DNA of 64,000 bases from Myxococcales bacterium (GCA_012517325.1 JAAYVF010000029.1:30601-94600); one strand, 5' to 3'. Counted from the stretch's first letter, positions 16,738 through 26,662 are shown. Notes: generated from the sequence alone by a model not told the origin. Program-made: numbers and translations.

Positions 16738-17859
16738 ATGCCGGGTAAAAACCTACGTCACTTTTTCTGGTTGACCTTGATCGGCCTGACGCTGATCTGG
16801 TTGGTGCCGATGGCCATCGCCATGGTGCCGGGTCCGATCGAGGAAGACGACGTGCCCCCGCTGCCCGACCCTGAACCGCTCTTCGCCCCCTCTCCCGTCG
16901 AAGTCCGCATGCCAACGCGCGTTCAATTGGGGAATTTCGCCACCTATCCGGAAGAAACTTACGCCCGGTGCATGTCGATCGGCCTGCCGAACCGTGGTGC
17001 CCTGCTCAACGGGGTCCTGTTCCCGCAAGAGACGCCGTTCTACCTCGCCGATCGGCCCCAAAGCCAATGGGCGACCCCGGAAACCGTCGACGGTTTGTTG
17101 TACGCGGCGCGTCAGGTCCAGGAAAAATACGGCCCGGGGCCGCGCTTGCTGTTGGGCGACATCAGCCAACCGCACGGCGGCCGCTTGCGCCACCACAGTT
17201 CGCACCAATCCGGCCGCGATGTCGATGTCAGCTTCTATTTCCGCGATGGTAACACGCGGTTTTTCAAAGATGCGCAAATCGAAAATATCGACATCAAGCG
17301 CACCTGGTCCTATATCGAGGCGCTCGTCGAAACCAACGCCGTGCAGTACATTTTCCTCGACTACAATCTGCAGGCGCTATTTTACAATTACGTCCGCGAA
17401 CGCTTGCACTACCCGCAGGAATATTTGGAAAAGGTTTTCCAATACCCCGGCGGCGCCCGCGAGATGCAGGGCATCATCCGTCACGCCCGCGGTCACCGCA
17501 ATCACCTGCACATCCGGTTCATCAGCCCGATCGCCATCGCCAACGCCCGCAACACCAACTTCGGCGACACGTACCTGACCGACCTGCAAAAGCAACTGCT
17601 GGAAAAGGAATCGATGACCGCCGGCGTGGTGATCGCTTCCTCCACGACGACCATCCAGAATTACAATGCCGCGCCCAAGGGCCGTCAGGCCTACCTCGGC
17701 ACCCAAGGCCAATCCCTCGTCTACACGGTCCGCGACGGCGACACTCTATGGTCGATCGCCAAGCGGCACGGCATCACCGTGAATCAAATCCGGGCCTGGA
17801 ACGGCCTGACTTCGCAAAGCCGACTGCGCATCGGCCAACAATTGACGATCTATCGATAA
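16738..17859 (+). CDS. penicillin-insensitive murein endopeptidase (MepA family) with C-terminal LysM
   Basis: 373 aa. A single N-terminal hydrophobic segment (FFWLTLIGLTLIWLVPMAIA) acts as signal anchor or signal peptide. The peptidase domain has the metal-binding text SSHQSGRDVDVSFYF at about residue 153 and HRNHLHIRF at about 253, both conserved in MepA (LAS/M74) enzymes that cut D-Ala-mDAP crosslinks. A Ser/Thr-rich linker leads to one LysM (YTVRDGDTLWSIAKRHGITV) that should hold it on peptidoglycan; standard MepA lacks LysM. ATG 16738 is preferred over 16723 because GGGGTGA precedes it. The M23 peptidase gene follows 18 nt downstream. Confidence 0.9.
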   Translation: MPGKNLRHFFWLTLIGLTLIWLVPMAIAMVPGPIEEDDVPPLPDPEPLFAPSPVEVRMPTRVQLGNFATYPEETYARCMSIGLPNRGALLNGVLFPQETPFYLADRPQSQWATPETVDGLLYAARQVQEKYGPGPRLLLGDISQPHGGRLRHHSSHQSGRDVDVSFYFRDGNTRFFKDAQIENIDIKRTWSYIEALVETNAVQYIFLDYNLQALFYNYVRERLHYPQEYLEKVFQYPGGAREMQGIIRHARGHRNHLHIRFISPIAIANARNTNFGDTYLTDLQKQLLEKESMTAGVVIASSTTTIQNYNAAPKGRQAYLGTQGQSLVYTVRDGDTLWSIAKRHGITVNQIRAWNGLTSQSRLRIGQQLTIYR

Positions 17860-17877
17860 GCCGCTACGTTTTCCGCA

Positions 17878-20061
17878 ATGAAATCCTATCGTCCGCCAGC
17901 CGTCCTGCTGACCGTCATGGCGTTGTTATGCCTCGCCGCCGCCGCCCGCGCCGAGTTGATCTACCCGTTGGCGGCGCCGCCGGTGATATCCGGAAATTTC
18001 GGCCAATATCGCCACGGGCATCCGCATAGCGGCCTGGACCTCTGGACCGGGTTGCGGATCGGCGTGCCGGTGCTGGCGGTGGACGACGGCGTCGTTTACC
18101 GGATCAAACAATCGTCCGCCGGTTACGGCCGGTCGCTTTATTTGCGGCTGGCCGACGGTCGGCAGGCGGTTTACGGCCACCTGGAAAGTTTCGCTCCGCG
18201 CCTCGCGCAGGTTCTGCCGCTGCCGGCCGCCGGCCTGATCCGCGCGGAAAAAGTGTTGTCGTCCGCCGAGGCCATTGCAGTCAAACGGGGCGAGGTCATC
18301 GGCTACGCGGGTGACGCCGGAACCGACGTACCGCATCTGCATTTCGAACTGCGTGACGCCGCCGGCACGCCGATCAACCCGTTGACCAACGGGTTCCCCT
18401 ATCGCGACACGACGGCGCCGGTTTTCAACGCGCTGCACCTGCGCCCCTTGGAAGCGACCGCCCAGGTCAGCGGCGAACCGCGGGAACGGATTCTAACCTT
18501 CACGTCGGCCGGCGCCGGCGAATACCGCCTGCCGCCGGTCTGGCTTTCCGGACGCGTGGGGCTGGCGGTGGACGCCGCCGATCGGATCGACGGTTCGCCG
18601 CGGCGGCTGGCGCCCTACGAATTGCGGTTGACGATCGACGGCCGCCCGTATTTTCTTCAGCGGTTCGCCCAGACCAGCTACAGCATCCCTTACGCCAACG
18701 AACTCTGCTACGACGCGCGGCTGGTCGCCGAGCAGAAGGGCTACTTCATCCGCCTGTATCGCTGGCTGCAATCCACCTATTTCCAGGGCCCGAACGACAG
18801 CGGCGACTTGTCGGCCCTCGCGCCGGGACGCCACTCGGTCGAACTGACGGCCACCGATGAAAGCGGCAATCGGGCCCGGGCCGCCTTTGATCTGCTCATC
18901 GCGCCGGCCTGCACGATCAATCACCTGGATTGGCTCGGCACGCGCCAGACGCCGCGGCTGGATGTGCAGGCGCCCGGCTGTCGCGAGGTTCAGGTCGCCG
19001 TCGACGCGGCGCCGCTACCCGGCGCGAGTCGCCAGCCGGCCGACATCTTCCGCTTCGCGCTGACGCAATCTCCGGCGCCGGGTTCAACGGTCGAAGTAAC
19101 GGCGCGGGGCGAGACGGGGCCGCCGGTTCAGGCGCGCTATTTCGCCCCGGGTCCGAATCGCGACCCGGTCGGCAAAGCCGACGTTTTATCGGCTCCGGCC
19201 ATCGAGTGGGGCGATTCCTTCGCGCTGATCGGCGCCGACATCACGCGTCCGGACGCCGGCCTACCGCGAGTGGCGGTCACCTTCGAACCCGGTTCGCAAC
19301 TCGTGCCGACCAGCCAATGGCGGCTTTACCGCAACGGCGACCGCTTGACGCTGGTCATCCCCCAGCCGTCGCGATTCAAACAATCCATCCGGGTGCGGTT
19401 TCGCTGGTCCGATCGGCGCGGTGACTGCACGGAACAGGAAATCAGCTTTCCCTTCAATGTGGCGCGCAACTCCGGCTACCTGACCGCCGGCGATCAAGCC
19501 GTCCGGCTGGAAATCCCCGCCGACGCCCTCTTTCGCGAAGTGCCGTTGACGATCGCCGAAGCAAACCCGTCGGCGCCCGACTGGGGACGCCTGGCCGGCA
19601 AGGCTTACTCTTTCTCGGCGGCCTGGGAGCCGCTGAAAAAGGATCTGGTCGCGCATTTCCGCCTGGCGGGAGAAACGCGCGGTCGCAATCTCGGCGCGTA
19701 TTTGTTCGACCGCGGCACGTGGTGGTATCTGGGTTCGCCCGCCCGCGCCAAGCTGCCGATGTTCGGCACCATTGCGTTGCTGCAGGATTTGGAAGCGCCG
19801 CGGATCGAGCAATACGACGTCGGCTCCGGCGAACAACCGGTGATCAAAATCATCGCGACCGATCGCGGCAGCGGCATCGATAACAAGCGGATCGGCGTTT
19901 CCCTGGACGGGCGCGACCAACCTTTCGAATATTGGCCGCTGAAAGATCAGCTCCTCGTCCGCCTGGGCGGACCGCTCGCGCCCGGCGCCCATCGGTTGCA
20001 GGTCGAGCTGCGGGATCGCTCCGGCAATCCGGCGGTTTTTTCCTCGAATTTCACGAAGTGA
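17878..20061 (+). CDS. M23 (LytM-type) peptidase with long C-terminal extension
   Basis: A 727-aa secreted protein with a signal peptide ending AAARA. The M23 domain occupies about residues 25-180: GNFGQYRHGHPHSGLDL, in which HSGLD supplies His and Asp metal ligands, and HLHFEL with the last His ligands near 153. The family cuts peptide crosslinks in peptidoglycan, or activates amidases when degenerate. Here the ligands look intact. The remaining 540 residues are beta-rich Ig-like modules (ATDESGNRARAAFDLLIAP is typical) and end DRSGNPAVFSSNF. It is probably co-transcribed with the MepA gene and converges on mltD with a 6-nt gap. Confidence 0.9.
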   Translation: MKSYRPPAVLLTVMALLCLAAAARAELIYPLAAPPVISGNFGQYRHGHPHSGLDLWTGLRIGVPVLAVDDGVVYRIKQSSAGYGRSLYLRLADGRQAVYGHLESFAPRLAQVLPLPAAGLIRAEKVLSSAEAIAVKRGEVIGYAGDAGTDVPHLHFELRDAAGTPINPLTNGFPYRDTTAPVFNALHLRPLEATAQVSGEPRERILTFTSAGAGEYRLPPVWLSGRVGLAVDAADRIDGSPRRLAPYELRLTIDGRPYFLQRFAQTSYSIPYANELCYDARLVAEQKGYFIRLYRWLQSTYFQGPNDSGDLSALAPGRHSVELTATDESGNRARAAFDLLIAPACTINHLDWLGTRQTPRLDVQAPGCREVQVAVDAAPLPGASRQPADIFRFALTQSPAPGSTVEVTARGETGPPVQARYFAPGPNRDPVGKADVLSAPAIEWGDSFALIGADITRPDAGLPRVAVTFEPGSQLVPTSQWRLYRNGDRLTLVIPQPSRFKQSIRVRFRWSDRRGDCTEQEISFPFNVARNSGYLTAGDQAVRLEIPADALFREVPLTIAEANPSAPDWGRLAGKAYSFSAAWEPLKKDLVAHFRLAGETRGRNLGAYLFDRGTWWYLGSPARAKLPMFGTIALLQDLEAPRIEQYDVGSGEQPVIKIIATDRGSGIDNKRIGVSLDGRDQPFEYWPLKDQLLVRLGGPLAPGAHRLQVELRDRSGNPAVFSSNFTK

Positions 20062-20067
20062 CGGCGT

Positions 20068-21474
20068 TTACCGTTTTCGGCCGACGGGAATCTTCAGTTT
20101 CATGCCGACGCGGAGCGCCTTGGCGCTGACGCGATTGTGGCGTTGAATCGCCGCGACCGAGGTGTGATACCGGCGGGCGATGGACCCGAGCGTATCGCCC
20201 TTTTTGACGCGGTAGACGATGAACCCGGCCGAGGTTTCCGGCGACTTCAATTTGGCGAGTTGCTGGGGTTCGACGTAGAGCTGTCCCGGTTGCAAATCGG
20301 CCAGTTTTTTCGCGACTTCCTCGGCTTTTTCATCAGGCACGTTGATTTTGTATTTCGGTTGATCCGGCGGGGTGTGCGTTCCGAGCAGTTCCGGGTTGAT
20401 CCCCTTGAGTTCCTCGTAAGAAATGCCCACGAAATCGGCGAAAGTCTTCAGTTCGACCACGCCCGTCAGTTCGATCTGGGCGATCGCCAACTGCGGTTCG
20501 GGAGTCAGGTAGAGTCCGTAGGTTTCCGGTTCGCGGGCGATGAGCACCGAGGCGAAAAATTTCGGCACGTAAGCCGTGGTTTCCGCCGGCAGGGAAAGGT
20601 TCCAGAAGCTCCGCGAGCCCGAGGCGTTGAGTGCCCGGGCGACGCAATTCTCGCCGCAGTTGTAACCGGCCAGCGCCAGCGCCCAATCGTTGAAATTGTT
20701 ATGCAGGTCTTTCAGATACCGCGCCGCCGCGCGGGTCGATTTGATCGGATCGCGCCGTTCGTCCACCCATTCGTTGATGGTCAATCCGTAATTGCGGCCG
20801 GTCGAACCGATGAACTGCCAGATGCCGCAAGCCGCCGCCGGGCTGTAGGCGTAAGGCGAATAGCCGCTTTCGATGATCGGCAGATAGGCTAGATCCTCCG
20901 GTAGGCCTTCTTCTTTCAGAACCGCCTTGATCATCGGTAAATACCGGTGGGCGCGGGAAAGATACCGTTCCATGCTCGAACGGCCGGTCACCAGATAATA
21001 GGACAGCCAGGTTTCGACCTGGGCGTTGTAGTCGATGCCGATCAGTTTCTGCTCGGGCGGCATCGGCGCGAAACGTCCGGTCAGCCGGCCGATGCGCACC
21101 TGGGAGAGGCAAACCTCGAAAAACAGCGAGTCCAGCCGTTTGGCCGTCGCTTCATCCGCCGCCCGGTCGATCGGCTCCATCAACATGCGGATCAACCGGT
21201 TGTTCAAGGCGAAAGCCTCGGGATATTTTTCCGCTTGGGTCAGTTCGACGCTCTCGATGAACAGCTTGTGGGCTTCTTCGTAAAGAATTGCCGGGTTGAC
21301 CGGCGGTATGGATGTCTGCGTCTGCGCATCATAGCCCGGCTTTTTCTTGGCCTCGGCCGCAGCGGCGTTTTGCTCTTCCCCGCCGGTGTTCGGACGTGCG
21401 CCGAACGTGGCGCAACCGGCGCCGAACCAGAGAAACGACAGTGCCAGCAGCATACAGATGTATCGACGGGTCAA
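20068..21474 (-). CDS. mltD: membrane-bound lytic murein transglycosylase D with LysM
   Basis: 468 aa. The lipoprotein signal has lipobox GAGC. The SLT domain carries the catalytic Glu in ESGYSPYAYSPAAACGIWQF near residue 200, and NYGLTINEWVDERRDP and LAGYNCGE follow, all typical of MltD. The C-terminus has a degenerate region (LLGTHTPPDQPKYKINVP) and one clear LysM, YRVKKGDTLGSIARRYHTS. The enzyme cuts glycan strands with 1,6-anhydro ends. TTG 21474 is used as start because AAAGGAG lies 6 nt upstream. It converges with the M23 gene, so transglycosylase, endopeptidases and transpeptidase sit together. Confidence 0.95.
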   Translation of the reverse strand: MTRRYICMLLALSFLWFGAGCATFGARPNTGGEEQNAAAAEAKKKPGYDAQTQTSIPPVNPAILYEEAHKLFIESVELTQAEKYPEAFALNNRLIRMLMEPIDRAADEATAKRLDSLFFEVCLSQVRIGRLTGRFAPMPPEQKLIGIDYNAQVETWLSYYLVTGRSSMERYLSRAHRYLPMIKAVLKEEGLPEDLAYLPIIESGYSPYAYSPAAACGIWQFIGSTGRNYGLTINEWVDERRDPIKSTRAAARYLKDLHNNFNDWALALAGYNCGENCVARALNASGSRSFWNLSLPAETTAYVPKFFASVLIAREPETYGLYLTPEPQLAIAQIELTGVVELKTFADFVGISYEELKGINPELLGTHTPPDQPKYKINVPDEKAEEVAKKLADLQPGQLYVEPQQLAKLKSPETSAGFIVYRVKKGDTLGSIARRYHTSVAAIQRHNRVSAKALRVGMKLKIPVGRKR

Positions 21475-21555
21475 CCAACTCTCCTTTAAAACGCTAAAAG
21501 GCTTCGCATTTTCTCATAAAAAAGATGAAAAATGAAGCGGATAATCATGGGGTAA

Positions 21556-21627
21556 TGGGCGGTACTGGATTCGAACCAGCGACTTCCACCGTGTGAGGAT
21601 GGCACTCTACCGCTGAGTTAACCGCCC
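21556..21627 (-). tRNA. tRNA-Val (anticodon CAC)
   Basis: The minus strand folds as a complete cloverleaf. Acceptor GGGCGGT pairs with ACCGCCC, the D-arm is ACTC...GAGT, and the anticodon stem is CCATC/GGTGG with loop CTCACAC, giving anticodon CAC. The T-loop is TTCGAAT. The discriminator base is A and CCA is not encoded. A promoter lies directly upstream. Confidence 0.95.
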
Positions 21628-21641
21628 AAAAACAACGGCCT

Positions 21642-21670
21642 TATATACAATAATCGGCCCAGGCCCGCAA
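21642..21670 (-). promoter_or_regulatory. promoter of tRNA-Val
   Basis: On the minus strand TTGCGG (21670-21665), 17 bp and an extended TG-TATATA (21647-21642) lie 15 bp upstream of the tRNA 5' end. Confidence 0.6.
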
Positions 21671-21708
21671 GAGAAAAAAATTGCGTGTTTTCGCGGCTCC
21701 CGCGACAT

Positions 21709-24018
21709 TTACCCCGTTCGGCGTCCGGGGTCGGCGACGGTTTTCCGCCAGACTCGCCACCCGCCCAGCGCAACGGCCAGCTTGCACAGGAGCCAAATCG
21801 CGGCGACCGTTTGCAGGCCGAGACGCGGCAATAAAATCATTCCGGCCAGAAACGATCCGGCCAATGCCGCCAGGTGGTCCGTCGCCTCCACCCGCCCGGC
21901 CCGATACCCGGCGGCGGGATGCGTCTCTTCCAAGACCCGCGCCGCCAGGGGAAAGGCCATCCCCGAGGTCGCCCCGGAAAGAAAAACGAGCGACAGCAAG
22001 CCGGCCTGCGCCAGCCGGATCGGATGCAGAACCGCCCAGGGCAGAAATCCGTAAAATGCCAACCCGCAAAGCGCCAACAGGAAATCGCCAGCCAGCATTC
22101 CGGGCAATCGTCGAACCGGCGCCTCGCCGATCCGGTTTCCGACCCATCCGCCCAAAGCCAGGCCCAGCATGTAGACGGCAAACAGCAAGGCCGCCATCCG
22201 ATAGATCTGGCCGAACAACGACTGATAGGCCAAGGAAGCGATGATCACCGCGATGATCGCGCAAAAACCGCTGGAGGCGACACTCAGCAGCGCGTAACCT
22301 CCTGCTCGTTTCGCCGGTTTCACGGCATTCGGCAACCAGGCCGACAACCCCGCCGCGACCAGGATCGCCGCCAACCAGAACCAACGCGGCAGCCGCGCGG
22401 ATAATGCCAGCGCTCCCGCCAATTGGCCGCCGGCGAACCGATCCCACAAGCGCAAAAAAGTCAGGTACGAAACCGGCCGCAGATCCTGATTGATCACCGG
22501 CGGAATCGCCGCCAGGGCTTGCCGCAAACCGGCGATTCGCTCGGGCAAGGCGTATAGATCGAGCACCGCCGGATCCATAGGCGGCTCGCCGGCGAACGCT
22601 CCGCGATAGTTTGCTTTCATCGCTACGGGGTCGTCGGTCAACGGCGCGGTCGCCGCGCCCGCCACGAACCAAACTTGATCGCCCGGCAAGGCCACCACCA
22701 GGGGGAACACGGCGCGAAGCGTCGCGTCGATCGACCCGACATAAGGTCCGACCTCATCACCCAGCACATTTTCCGCGCCGGTCACCGCCAGCATTAAAAC
22801 CCCGTCCGCGCCCAACCGCCCGGCGGCTTCGCGGAAAAACTCGCGCGTATACAACCGGTTCAACAGCGCCGTGGAAGGATCAGGAGACAGCACGACCATC
22901 AGATCGTAAGGCGGACCCGGACGGCGCAAGAAAGCCCGGGCGTCCTCGTGAATCACCCGAAGACGGGAATCGGACAGCCAATCCCGATCCGCGGCGGGAA
23001 TCCGGTCCAAAATGCCGTTCGCCAGGATGTCGTCCAGATAAGCGATGTCCAGTTCCTCGACGCGGTCGCTTTTCAGCAAGGCCTCCGCCAGGCCGGTCAA
23101 TCCGCCGTCCAGCAAGGCGATGCGGCGCGGCCGCGGGGTCTGCCCGAGCAACAAGGCCGCCGTCTGGCGGAACTGATAAGGATCCGGGTAACTGTCGAGG
23201 TAGGTGCCGTTGCCGTAAAGCTGCGCCTGACCGCCGGTGCGGGCAAAAATCACGTTCTGATAGGGCGTCTGCAGCGAGGCCTCGAAATCCGCCCCGGTGG
23301 ATAGCGCCGCAAACCGCTTTTGCTCCAGGCGTTGTTCGCCGCGATCGGCCAGCGGGGAAATCGCCAAAACGACCGCCAGCACCGCTCCGACCGGAAAGAG
23401 ATACTTGAAAAACCGGTTCGGAAAGGCGAAACCGGCGCCGAGCCAAAGAAAGGCGGCCGCGAGCAGCGCCGCGCCCACGGGCGGCACCCACAACGCCAAC
23501 ACCAGGGCAAACAACAATCCCGCCCCGGCGCTCCCGACCGCTTCCCAGACGAACATCCGCCCGATCCCATGAACGTCCTCGTCCGTTAATGAGGCGAACA
23601 AAGGAAACGACAAACCGACCCAGCATCCCAACGGAAAACACAACAGACCGGCCAGCGCGACGGTCAGCCAACCGACCACCTCGCCGGCCGGCAGCCGCAG
23701 CCAGACGGGCATCGTCTTCATCGCGATCAACAGCGCCAGCGGCAGGAAACCGCCCAACGCGAGCGTCGCCCCGGCTACCGTCTGGGTGGCTGGAATACGC
23801 CGGGTCCAGCGGCCGACCATTTCCGCGCCGTCCGCGATGCCCAGGAACCAGGCGCCGAAAAACAATCCCAAGGCCAGTTCGTTGCCGCCGAAAACCACGA
23901 GAAACTGGCGCAACAGAACGGCTTGGGAAATCATGGCATAGCAACCCCAACCGGCGAACAGGATCGCCAGATGGACGGCCGGCGGCGACTGCGGCGCGGT
24001 AGGCGGTGGCATGTCCAT
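21709..24018 (-). CDS. polytopic membrane protein with central spermidine-synthase-like domain
   Basis: 769 aa. About six N-terminal helices (GWGCYAMISQAVLLRQFLVVFGGNELALGLFFG) precede a soluble Rossmann domain at about residues 250-470. At least five more helices follow the soluble part. The soluble part has YQNVIFA, QLYGNGTYLDSYPD, IALLDGGLTGLAEALL, and DLMVVLSPDPSTALLNRLYTREFF, matching the aminopropyltransferase layout of membrane spermidine-synthase-like proteins. The glycine motif reads LLDGGLTG rather than the usual GGGdG, so catalysis is uncertain. The substrate is unknown; polyamine synthesis is only one possibility. It follows the terminator of the envelope operon on the same strand and stands alone. 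Confidence 0.8.
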   Translation of the reverse strand: MDMPPPTAPQSPPAVHLAILFAGWGCYAMISQAVLLRQFLVVFGGNELALGLFFGAWFLGIADGAEMVGRWTRRIPATQTVAGATLALGGFLPLALLIAMKTMPVWLRLPAGEVVGWLTVALAGLLCFPLGCWVGLSFPLFASLTDEDVHGIGRMFVWEAVGSAGAGLLFALVLALWVPPVGAALLAAAFLWLGAGFAFPNRFFKYLFPVGAVLAVVLAISPLADRGEQRLEQKRFAALSTGADFEASLQTPYQNVIFARTGGQAQLYGNGTYLDSYPDPYQFRQTAALLLGQTPRPRRIALLDGGLTGLAEALLKSDRVEELDIAYLDDILANGILDRIPAADRDWLSDSRLRVIHEDARAFLRRPGPPYDLMVVLSPDPSTALLNRLYTREFFREAAGRLGADGVLMLAVTGAENVLGDEVGPYVGSIDATLRAVFPLVVALPGDQVWFVAGAATAPLTDDPVAMKANYRGAFAGEPPMDPAVLDLYALPERIAGLRQALAAIPPVINQDLRPVSYLTFLRLWDRFAGGQLAGALALSARLPRWFWLAAILVAAGLSAWLPNAVKPAKRAGGYALLSVASSGFCAIIAVIIASLAYQSLFGQIYRMAALLFAVYMLGLALGGWVGNRIGEAPVRRLPGMLAGDFLLALCGLAFYGFLPWAVLHPIRLAQAGLLSLVFLSGATSGMAFPLAARVLEETHPAAGYRAGRVEATDHLAALAGSFLAGMILLPRLGLQTVAAIWLLCKLAVALGGWRVWRKTVADPGRRTG

Positions 24019-24051
24019 TTACTTATGCCAAAACCCGGACGGGTTCCAGAT

Positions 24052-24084
24052 TAAAAAAAAGGAGCGGACCGCGGGGCCCGCTCC
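24052..24084 (-). terminator. intrinsic terminator of the three-gene envelope operon
   Basis: A 10-bp stem (24061-24070 with 24075-24084, one G-U pair) is followed on the minus strand by a run of T (24053-24060). It lies 23 nt after the stop of the large lipoprotein gene. Confidence 0.88.
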
Positions 24085-24106
24085 TCGTCAAAGCAGATTC
24101 GCGAAA

Positions 24107-26662
24107 TTACGGCTTCAGGTTGTCTTCCTGAATGGCGCGCAAATCGCCGAAGGTCACGTTCGCCACGCTCGTGTAAGGATCGACGAACGAATAGATCGTG
24201 TTTTCGGAGACCACGCCGAGCGCCCAACCTTCCTGAGCCGGATCGACCCAGTTCAGGCTGTAGATCAACAGGTAGAACCACTCGCCGTCCTCGTATACTT
24301 CGCTCGGTTCGTTCCAGTTCGTGGCGAGCACGGACTTGGTTTCCGGATCGTACAAGCCGAAGTACAACTGCGCTTGCCGCGAGCTTTCCGGAGTCGAAAT
24401 CTGGATGAAGCGTTCCGGCACCAACGGCATGTAAGGCAGCGGAATGCTGTATTCGGTGCGATTGATGTTGAAATCGACGCTCGTGCCCGGCATGACTTCC
24501 CAACCGGTGACCGCCTGACCCAACACGCCGACCTTCAACCGTCCGGCTTCCGTCAGCATCGGACCATAGGTTTCGCTGGCCAGGAATTCCGGCGGAATGG
24601 TGACCGTGATGTTCAGCGGGATTTCCTTCGTCACGTCGCTGATCCGCTGACCGCTGCCCGGAGTGCCGACGCCCTTCAGGCACGCATCCAGCGATACGCA
24701 GCCGTTCTGGCCGTCGTCCGTGGTTTTCATGCAGCGCATGAGGGCGAGCCAGTAGTTGGATGCGCTATGGTTTTTGCAATTCTCCAGTGCATCGGCCTTG
24801 GTATCGAAGCCGGGCGCCGCGCCGTTGACTTCCTCGCCGTAGAGCAGGTCGAGGTAATATTCGCAGGCATCGGCGCTGCCCGTGTACTCCGTGCTGACGG
24901 TCGTGAACGGAGCGAACGGAATGTGGACCGTAGTGCTCTCGAAGTCACCGCGCATGAACGGTTGATCTTCGTTGTCGCCGTAAGGACCGACCGGGTAGAT
25001 GTTCCAGCCTTCATCGCCGTAGAAGGTGAACAGACCAGGGGTCATCGGCTGATCGATATAGAAGGCCATGGCCTGAATATCGTCGGTTTCGTCGAATTTC
25101 GTTCCCTTGGTGTCGTGAGTCGTCGTGAAGATCGCGCTGTTGAGGTCGTCCATCGACATCATGCCGAACGAATCCTTGCCGGTCATGCTCCAGATGTAGG
25201 CTTGCACGATCGCCACGTCGAATTCCATCAACTCGTACAGGAACTCGTTGCTGGTGTAGCTCTTGATCGCCGCGGCATCCAGGAAGCCCTTGCCCATGTT
25301 GTATTTGTCGATCGCGATCTGGAAAACTTCGTACTCTTCGAAGTTCAGTGAGCCTTGGATCGCCTCGTTGTCGCCTTTTTTCACGCCGGCCGAGGAAAAC
25401 TTGATGCGGAAGGGCTGTCCTTCGCGACCGCAGGTGCTGTCCTTCAGCCGGAACACCAACTGATAATCGCCTTTCGGCAGCGGCGTCTGAATGGTGACGC
25501 CCACCAAGGCCTTATCTTCGAAGCTGCTGCGGCCGGGGCCGTTGGGCACATCGTACACGACTTTCTTCGCGCCGCCGGTGACGGTGACTTTACCGCCGCC
25601 GAAATCGCCTTCGACATCTTTATAGTCGACGTAGATGGCCATTTTCTCGCCATCCTGCAGGGTGTAACCCGGCGATTCCTTGTAGTACTGGCCGTTGCGT
25701 TCGACGATGAACACCACGTCGTTGGCGTCCGGGCCGTAGCTCGATTCGCAGCCGTACGCGTCGTCGTACTGCTCGTCCCAGCACTTGTTCCGGCATTTCA
25801 TGAACTTGTCGCAGGAAGCATTGGGGCTGCACTCGTTGATGCAGGTCAGATACCGTTGCGAAGGCGCGTATTTGCCGAAGGCAAAGGAGGTCAACCGATC
25901 GGTGCATTCGGCCACCGACCAATCCGCGCCGAAGTGATCGCAGCTTTCCAATTTTTCGCAGTGCTTCTTCCATCCGCCGCAACGCACATCGGCATCGCCG
26001 GTCGCGGCCGGAGTGAAGTTTTCCTCGTCGCCGAACGGCTCTTCGAGCTGTTCGTTCTCGCCGTCGAGCGATTCGTCCTCGTATTGAGCCGCCGAACCGC
26101 CGCTGCCGGCGTTATACACGCCGAGGGACACCAATTGGTAATTGAAGAACTGGTGCCCACCGGTCATCGGCGCTTCCATTTCACTGTCGAAAATCCGGTT
26201 GGTGTAGACCAGCATGTCCTTATCGTCGAGGTACTGTCCCTTGCGATAACCGAGCGCCTGGTCGGCCTTGATCCATTCGGTCAGGCTTTCCAGTGGGATC
26301 TCGTATTCGGTCTGTCCGGGTTTCAGACTGGCCATCGCCACCGGCAGGCCGCCGGAAGCGTAGCCGTCGGCGCCAAAGCTCAGGGCGATGATGCCGGCGC
26401 TGGGCCGTTTGATCTGATAGAACAGATCCGGTTTTTCATCCTGGTTGATATCGAAATAGAATCCCTGACGACCCGTGAATACGCCGCCTTCGTCCGTTTC
26501 CCGGGAGGGGCCGACGTCATCGACGCTCATTTTGAACGTCCCGTAGCCGCGCATCGGCAGCTCGTCGGCTTTGTCATCCTCCTGCAGAATCAGGCAGCCG
26601 CTCAGCCAGAAGCTGGCAACCATCATCAAGGCGATCGTCAGGATTGTCGCCGCGCGTTTCAT
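24107..26662 (-). CDS. large Cys-rich surface lipoprotein of unknown function
   Basis: 851 aa from ATG 26662, which follows GGAGG. The signal MKRAATILTIALMMVASF ends in lipobox LSGC. The mature protein has an acidic linker and beta-rich parts with Gly/Asp loops. At about residues 220-315 a Cys-rich module contains RYLTCINEC-x5-C-x5-C-x3-C, with a second Cys cluster near 620-660. The C-terminal third is beta-rich and mentions no catalytic motif I know. It is the last gene of an operon with the propeller/barrel protein and the outer-membrane barrel, so it is probably displayed on the surface with them. Family unknown. Confidence 0.8.
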   Translation of the reverse strand: MKRAATILTIALMMVASFWLSGCLILQEDDKADELPMRGYGTFKMSVDDVGPSRETDEGGVFTGRQGFYFDINQDEKPDLFYQIKRPSAGIIALSFGADGYASGGLPVAMASLKPGQTEYEIPLESLTEWIKADQALGYRKGQYLDDKDMLVYTNRIFDSEMEAPMTGGHQFFNYQLVSLGVYNAGSGGSAAQYEDESLDGENEQLEEPFGDEENFTPAATGDADVRCGGWKKHCEKLESCDHFGADWSVAECTDRLTSFAFGKYAPSQRYLTCINECSPNASCDKFMKCRNKCWDEQYDDAYGCESSYGPDANDVVFIVERNGQYYKESPGYTLQDGEKMAIYVDYKDVEGDFGGGKVTVTGGAKKVVYDVPNGPGRSSFEDKALVGVTIQTPLPKGDYQLVFRLKDSTCGREGQPFRIKFSSAGVKKGDNEAIQGSLNFEEYEVFQIAIDKYNMGKGFLDAAAIKSYTSNEFLYELMEFDVAIVQAYIWSMTGKDSFGMMSMDDLNSAIFTTTHDTKGTKFDETDDIQAMAFYIDQPMTPGLFTFYGDEGWNIYPVGPYGDNEDQPFMRGDFESTTVHIPFAPFTTVSTEYTGSADACEYYLDLLYGEEVNGAAPGFDTKADALENCKNHSASNYWLALMRCMKTTDDGQNGCVSLDACLKGVGTPGSGQRISDVTKEIPLNITVTIPPEFLASETYGPMLTEAGRLKVGVLGQAVTGWEVMPGTSVDFNINRTEYSIPLPYMPLVPERFIQISTPESSRQAQLYFGLYDPETKSVLATNWNEPSEVYEDGEWFYLLIYSLNWVDPAQEGWALGVVSENTIYSFVDPYTSVANVTFGDLRAIQEDNLKP

